From positions 1 through 64,000 of the forward strand of contig NZ_JACIEK010000002.1 in NCBI RefSeq assembly GCF_014196835.1: a stretch of DNA of 64,000 nt, written 5' to 3'. The notes below the pieces were generated by a model. It was not told the DNA's origin. It did no database searches and was given only the letters and a program-made list of their open reading frames with translations. Numbering within the stretch: position 1 is the stretch's first letter; every line of letters starts with the position of its first letter. Shown here one piece after another: positions 60,690-64,000 of this stretch. The DNA is from Aureimonas pseudogalii. Its GTDB lineage: Bacteria > Pseudomonadota > Alphaproteobacteria > Rhizobiales > Rhizobiaceae. The position numbers and the translations under genes are program-made.

Positions 60690-61700
60690 TTACAGGCTGC
60701 GGATACGCGGGCCGTCCTCGCCCGACCCGGCGCGCGTCTGCAGGCGGCGGCAGATGGCGTCGAGATCGTCGAGATTGCGGAAGTCGATCCGCATCGTGCC
60801 GCCGGTTCCGGCCATGTCGATGGTGACGCCGAGGCCGATCGCGTCCGACAGAAGGCGTTCGAGCGCCTGCGTGTCCGCATCCTCGTTGCCGCCCATCGGC
60901 TTGACGCGGCCGGAGGGCGAGGGGCTGCGGCGACCGCCGCCGGGTGCGGCCGGGGCAGGGGGCTCGACCGGCGATGGGCCGCCTCGGGCCATCGTCTCGG
61001 CCTCGCGCACCGACAGGCCGCCCTCGACGATGCGCCGTGCGAAGGCCTCGGGATCACCTTGAGCGATCGCGGTGCGCGCCGCGCCCGCCGAGAGTTCGCC
61101 ACGGCTCACCATCGCCTTGACGCTCTCGGGCAGCTTCAAGAGGCGCAGCGTGTTGGCGACATGGCTGCGGCTCTTGCCGAGCACGTCGCCGAGATCGGCC
61201 TGCGTGTAGCCGTACTCGGCCATCAGCATCTCGTAGCCGAGCGCCTCCTCGATGGCGTCGAGATCGGCACGCTGCACGTTCTCGATGATCGCGATCTCCA
61301 GCGATTCGCGATCGGTGATCTCGCGCACCACCACCGGCACGTCCTTGAGGCCGGCGGCCTGCGAGGCGCGCCAGCGCCGCTCGCCCGCCACGATCTCGTA
61401 GCGCGTCGCCGCGCCCGCGGCCGTGCGGCGCACGAGAATCGGCTGCACCACGCCGTGATGGCGGATCGAGGCCGTGAGCTCGGCGAGCTCCGCCTCGCCG
61501 AAGGAGCGGCGGGGATTGCGCGGGTTGGCCCCGAGATCGCCGACGGGCACCCGGCGCTCGCCGCCCGGGCCGTCCTCGGTGCGGGCGAGCGAGGGCAGAG
61601 GAAAGCCGCCGCCGGCGCGCGCGGGCAGGGTGCCCGACGAGCCGCCGATCAGCGAGGCGAGACCGCGTCCGAGCCTTTGGCGCGCCTTATCGTCGTTCAT
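60690..61700 (-). CDS. parB: chromosome partition protein ParB
   Basis: A 336-residue CTPase/DNA-binding protein that loads at parS and spreads. It opens with LGRGLASLIG. The N-terminal CTP-binding box has RRSFGEAELAELTASI and AGERRWRASQAA (the GERRxRA motif). The helix-turn-helix KSRSHVANTLRLLKLPE recognises parS. The Pro/Gly/Ser linker (about 230-270) leads to the dimerising C-terminus. It is downstream of parA by 79 bases. Three perfect parS sites are in this window. Confidence 0.97.
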   Translation of the reverse strand: MNDDKARQRLGRGLASLIGGSSGTLPARAGGGFPLPSLARTEDGPGGERRVPVGDLGANPRNPRRSFGEAELAELTASIRHHGVVQPILVRRTAAGAATRYEIVAGERRWRASQAAGLKDVPVVVREITDRESLEIAIIENVQRADLDAIEEALGYEMLMAEYGYTQADLGDVLGKSRSHVANTLRLLKLPESVKAMVSRGELSAGAARTAIAQGDPEAFARRIVEGGLSVREAETMARGGPSPVEPPAPAAPGGGRRSPSPSGRVKPMGGNEDADTQALERLLSDAIGLGVTIDMAGTGGTMRIDFRNLDDLDAICRRLQTRAGSGEDGPRIRSL

Positions 61701-61779
61701 GGGGTGTCTCCTGGCAGGGTCCGGCCGGGCCGGATCGTCGTCATGTCGCAGCCGCCGGGCGGCCGAAGAGGAAGCGGCC

Positions 61780-62589
61780 TCAGGCGGCCGCGAGCTGGCG
61801 CTCGCGCTGGATCACTTCCGAGGCGAGCTTGATGTAGGCCTGGCTGCCCGGGCACTTCATGTCGTAGAGGATCGCCGGCTTGCCGAAGGAGGGCGCCTCC
61901 GACACCCGCACGTTGCGCGGGATGATCGTGTCGTAGACGTGGTCGCCCATGTAGGAGCGCACGTCGCGAACCACCTGCGAGGCCAGATTGTTGCGCCCGT
62001 CATACATGGTCAGCACGATGCCGTGCAGCGACAGCGCGGGGTTCAGCGTGTCGCGCACCTGCTCCACCGTCTCCAGAAGCTGGGAAAGGCCCTCGAGCGC
62101 GAAGAACTCGCATTGCAACGGCACAAGGATGGCGTCGGCCGCCGCCATGGCGTTGATCGTCAGGAGGTTGAGCGAGGGTGGGCAGTCCACCAGCACGAAG
62201 TCGAAGAGAGCGCTCTCTTCCATGTGTTGGTGCAGCGCGTCGCGCAGGCGATAGGCGCGGCCCGCGGCACCCGAGATCTCCATCTCGACGCCGAGGAGAT
62301 CGAGCGTCGAGGGGATGACCGAGAGGTTGGGCACGGCGCTCGCCATCGCCGACTCGGTGATCGAGGCGTTCTCCACGAGCACGTCGTAGGACGACGTCTC
62401 GCGGTCCTCGCGGTTGATGCCGAGGCCGGTCGAGGCGTTGCCCTGCGGGTCGAGATCGATCACCAGCGTGCGCTTGCCGATGGCCGCCAGCGCGGTGGCG
62501 AGGTTGATCGCGGTGGTCGTCTTGCCGACGCCGCCCTTTTGATTCGCGACCGTAATGACGCGCATGCGCGGGACAGGGAGCGTATCCAT
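61780..62589 (-). CDS. parA: chromosome partition ATPase ParA
   Basis: A 269-residue MinD/ParA ATPase that moves ParB-parS complexes. The deviant Walker A is KGGVGKTT (18-25), with the switch Asp in DLDPQGNAS and Walker B-like VLVDCPPSL. The ATG at 62589 has GAGG upstream; starting at the next ATG (62565) would remove 8 residues and has no ribosome-binding site. It is upstream of parB and downstream of rsmG on the same strand. Confidence 0.97.
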   Translation of the reverse strand: MDTLPVPRMRVITVANQKGGVGKTTTAINLATALAAIGKRTLVIDLDPQGNASTGLGINREDRETSSYDVLVENASITESAMASAVPNLSVIPSTLDLLGVEMEISGAAGRAYRLRDALHQHMEESALFDFVLVDCPPSLNLLTINAMAAADAILVPLQCEFFALEGLSQLLETVEQVRDTLNPALSLHGIVLTMYDGRNNLASQVVRDVRSYMGDHVYDTIIPRNVRVSEAPSFGKPAILYDMKCPGSQAYIKLASEVIQRERQLAAA

Positions 62590-62667
62590 GAACCTCGTTT
62601 CTCGGCCGACGATGCCGGGCGCGGACGTCGCGCCGTCCGGTTGGCGAGCGTGTCGCCTGCTACTCCG

Positions 62668-63330
62668 TCAAGCCCCCGCCAGGGCCGTCAGGTTCCGGAT
62701 TTCCAGCACCACCGAGCCATCCTCGATGTGTGAAGCATGCTTTACCATGTCGAAGCGCCAATGGGCAGAAGCATCCGCGATTTCCCCCTCATGGCTCCGG
62801 CCCTTGGGAAACCAGCAGACGGCGCCGGGCGCGAGATGCGGCGCGACGAGCGCGAAGAGATCGGGCAGGGATGCCAGCGCCCGCGCGCTGACGGCCTCGG
62901 CCTGGCCGAGAATCGTGCCGCAATCCTCGATCCGTTCGGCATGAACGCTGACCGGCAGCGCCAGTTCTCGCGCCGCCGCCCGTAGGAAGGCGGCCTTCTT
63001 GTCGTTGCTCTCGACGAGATCGACATGCGCGCCCTCGCGCCCCGCCAGCAGGATGGCGAGCACGAGACCCGGAAAGCCCGCGCCGGAGCCGAGGTCGACC
63101 CAACGGCTCGGGCCCCGCGCCAGTTCGCCGAGCTGCAGCCCGTCTTCGAGATGGCGCGTCCAGAGTTCGGGCACGGTGGCGGGCGACACCAGATTGATTT
63201 TCGCCTGCCACTGCCGCAGCAGCGCCACGAACCCGTCGAGCCGATCCACCGTTTCACGTGAAACGCCATGGCGCGACAGGACGAGGGCGCGCTCCTCGGT
63301 GAGCTTCGCCTCGGTCGCCGCGCGGCCCAT
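62668..63330 (-). CDS. rsmG: 16S rRNA G527 methyltransferase RsmG
   Basis: A 220-residue SAM-dependent methyltransferase that makes m7G527. The SAM loop VDLGSGAGFPGL, LVESNDKKAAFLR and the AEAVSARALA segment are typical. The ATG at 63330 gives the normal size; an in-frame upstream start would overlap mnmG by more than 50 bases. Codons for VSRET near residue 23 contain a perfect parS site, as known in gidB genes of other bacteria. Confidence 0.93.
   Translation of the reverse strand: MGRAATEAKLTEERALVLSRHGVSRETVDRLDGFVALLRQWQAKINLVSPATVPELWTRHLEDGLQLGELARGPSRWVDLGSGAGFPGLVLAILLAGREGAHVDLVESNDKKAAFLRAAARELALPVSVHAERIEDCGTILGQAEAVSARALASLPDLFALVAPHLAPGAVCWFPKGRSHEGEIADASAHWRFDMVKHASHIEDGSVVLEIRNLTALAGA
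63251..63264. promoter_or_regulatory. parS site inside rsmG
   Basis: The third perfect GTTTCACGTGAAAC of the window lies inside rsmG, about 0.7 kb from parA and 1.6 kb from parB. It encodes VSRET, the same peptide as the gdhB copy. This is the copy in the classical position beside parAB. Confidence 0.9.
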
Positions 63331-63385
63331 GCGCGGCTTGGAACGGGGCGTCTTCGGCGGCAGAAGCCGCGGACGGGGCTTTGGT

Positions 63386-64000
63386 TCAAGCGGCTTTCGC
63401 AAGATCGGTCTTTCGCAGCGCGACGAGAAGGATGGCAAGCGCCGCAGGCGTCATGCCGTCGATGCGCTCGGCCTCGGCGATCGTCGCGGGCCGGCGGAGC
63501 GTCAGCTTGTGTTTCAACTCGTTAGACAAGCCCTTCAGCATCTCGAAGTCCAGGGAAGCAGGAATGCGCTTCTCCTCGTCCCGTCGAAGCCGGATCTGGT
63601 CGCGGCGCTGGCGCTCGAGATAGACGTCGTAGGCCGCCTCGATCTCGATCCGCTCCCGAACCGATCCCTGCAGCGCCAAGAGTTCGGGCCAGATCGGCGT
63701 GAGCATCTCCAGCGTCGTCTCGGCATTGGAGAGGAGCACCCAGGCCGAACGCGAACGTCCGTCCTGATTGACGGCGAGACCGCGGCGCGCCGCCTCGCCG
63801 GTGGTAATGACGGCCGCCTCCAGCAGGGCGCGGGCGTCGCGAAGCGCCGTCTCGCTCGTCTCGAACACGGCTCGGCGGCGCTCGTCGACGAGACCGAGTT
63901 CGATGCCCATCGGCGTCAGGCGGCGGTCGGCATTGTCGGCCCGCAGCGACAGGCGGAACTCGGCGCGGCTGGTGAACATGCGGTAGGGCTCGGTCACGCC
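63386..64000 (-). CDS. mnmG: tRNA uridine-modifying enzyme MnmG, C-terminal part
   Basis: The last about 204 residues of MnmG (GidA), which with MnmE modifies the wobble uridine (cmnm5U34) of several tRNAs. The conserved TEPYRMFTSRAEFRLSLRADNADRRLTP segment opens the visible part, and the C-terminal helical domain (EIEAAYDVYLERQ, then LDFEMLKGLSNELKHKL) follows to the stop at 63386. The N-terminal FAD domain lies beyond the right end of the window; nothing suggests the gene is broken. The adjacent rsmG starts 55 bases after the stop. Confidence 0.93.
   Translation of the reverse strand, partial: GVTEPYRMFTSRAEFRLSLRADNADRRLTPMGIELGLVDERRRAVFETSETALRDARALLEAAVITTGEAARRGLAVNQDGRSRSAWVLLSNAETTLEMLTPIWPELLALQGSVRERIEIEAAYDVYLERQRRDQIRLRRDEEKRIPASLDFEMLKGLSNELKHKLTLRRPATIAEAERIDGMTPAALAILLVALRKTDLAKAA

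Noticed and set aside
63386-64000. mnmG as a truncated pseudogene
   Set aside because: The reading frame is open to the window edge and the conserved EPYRMFTSRAEFR segment is intact; it is cut only by the window.

Overview
The window is about 64 kb of very GC-rich chromosome (visibly near 70 % G+C) and is almost fully coding. Gene content and order point to an alphaproteobacterium of the order Hyphomicrobiales (Rhizobiales). Evidence: an Omp19-type lipoprotein/protease inhibitor, a giant NAD-dependent glutamate dehydrogenase, an odhAB-lpd run with SDR and MAPEG genes inside it, the htpX/rsmB/heparinase/purH block, and leuS-lptE-holA next to parB-parA-rsmG-mnmG. The family is not certain; a high-GC group such as Aurantimonadaceae is only a guess. 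The parAB locus and three perfect 14-bp parS sites place the window near the replication origin.

Layout. 0.3-7.3 kb: manganese transport (mntH with a Mur-type box, and a Fur-family gene), OsmC, XerC, a secreted TraB/GumN protein, and a three-gene operon (HupE, an unknown membrane protein, DUF1007). 7.4-9.1 kb: small hypothetical genes, one with clearly lower GC. 9.3-19.7 kb: a TCA-cycle cluster on the minus strand, read as sucC-vapB-vapC-sucD-sucA-sucB-SDR-MAPEG-lpd and closed by a strong terminator; a VapBC module sits between sucC and sucD. 20.2-28.8 kb: a membrane diguanylate cyclase, zapE, omp19, carbonic anhydrase, pdxY-DUF429 and a lemA-TPM-TPM operon. 28.9-36.1 kb: NAD-glutamate dehydrogenase, an aminotransferase, a 44-residue basic protein and a StbDE/RelBE-like module with a perfect operator. 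36.2-43.3 kb: purH, a small lipoprotein, heparinase-like protein, rsmB, an array of intergenic hairpins, htpX and an SDHAF4-type factor. 43.4-54.7 kb: a hypothetical secreted protein, a nuclease, a guanidine-II riboswitch with gdx/sugE, cyclopropane synthase, a diguanylate cyclase broken by an amber codon, a 25-codon ORF with its own promoter, maximal Shine-Dalgarno and terminator, acsA, an AI-2E-type transporter, a YggS protein, an orphan TctC and an HD-GYP protein. 55-64 kb: leuS-lptE-holA, an aldo/keto reductase, parB-parA-rsmG and the C-terminal part of mnmG, which runs off the window.

Together the genes cover central carbon and nitrogen flow (2-oxoglutarate/succinate, glutamate, acetate), envelope biogenesis, cyclic-di-GMP turnover and chromosome segregation. 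The least ordinary points are the toxin-antitoxin insertion inside sucCD and the absence of mdh from its usual place beside sucC and zapE. Others are the dispersed parS sites (one 13 nt before cfa, two inside genes), the amber-interrupted cyclase, the self-contained micro-ORF near 48.1 kb and the HupE/DUF1007 operon with an unrecognised middle gene.
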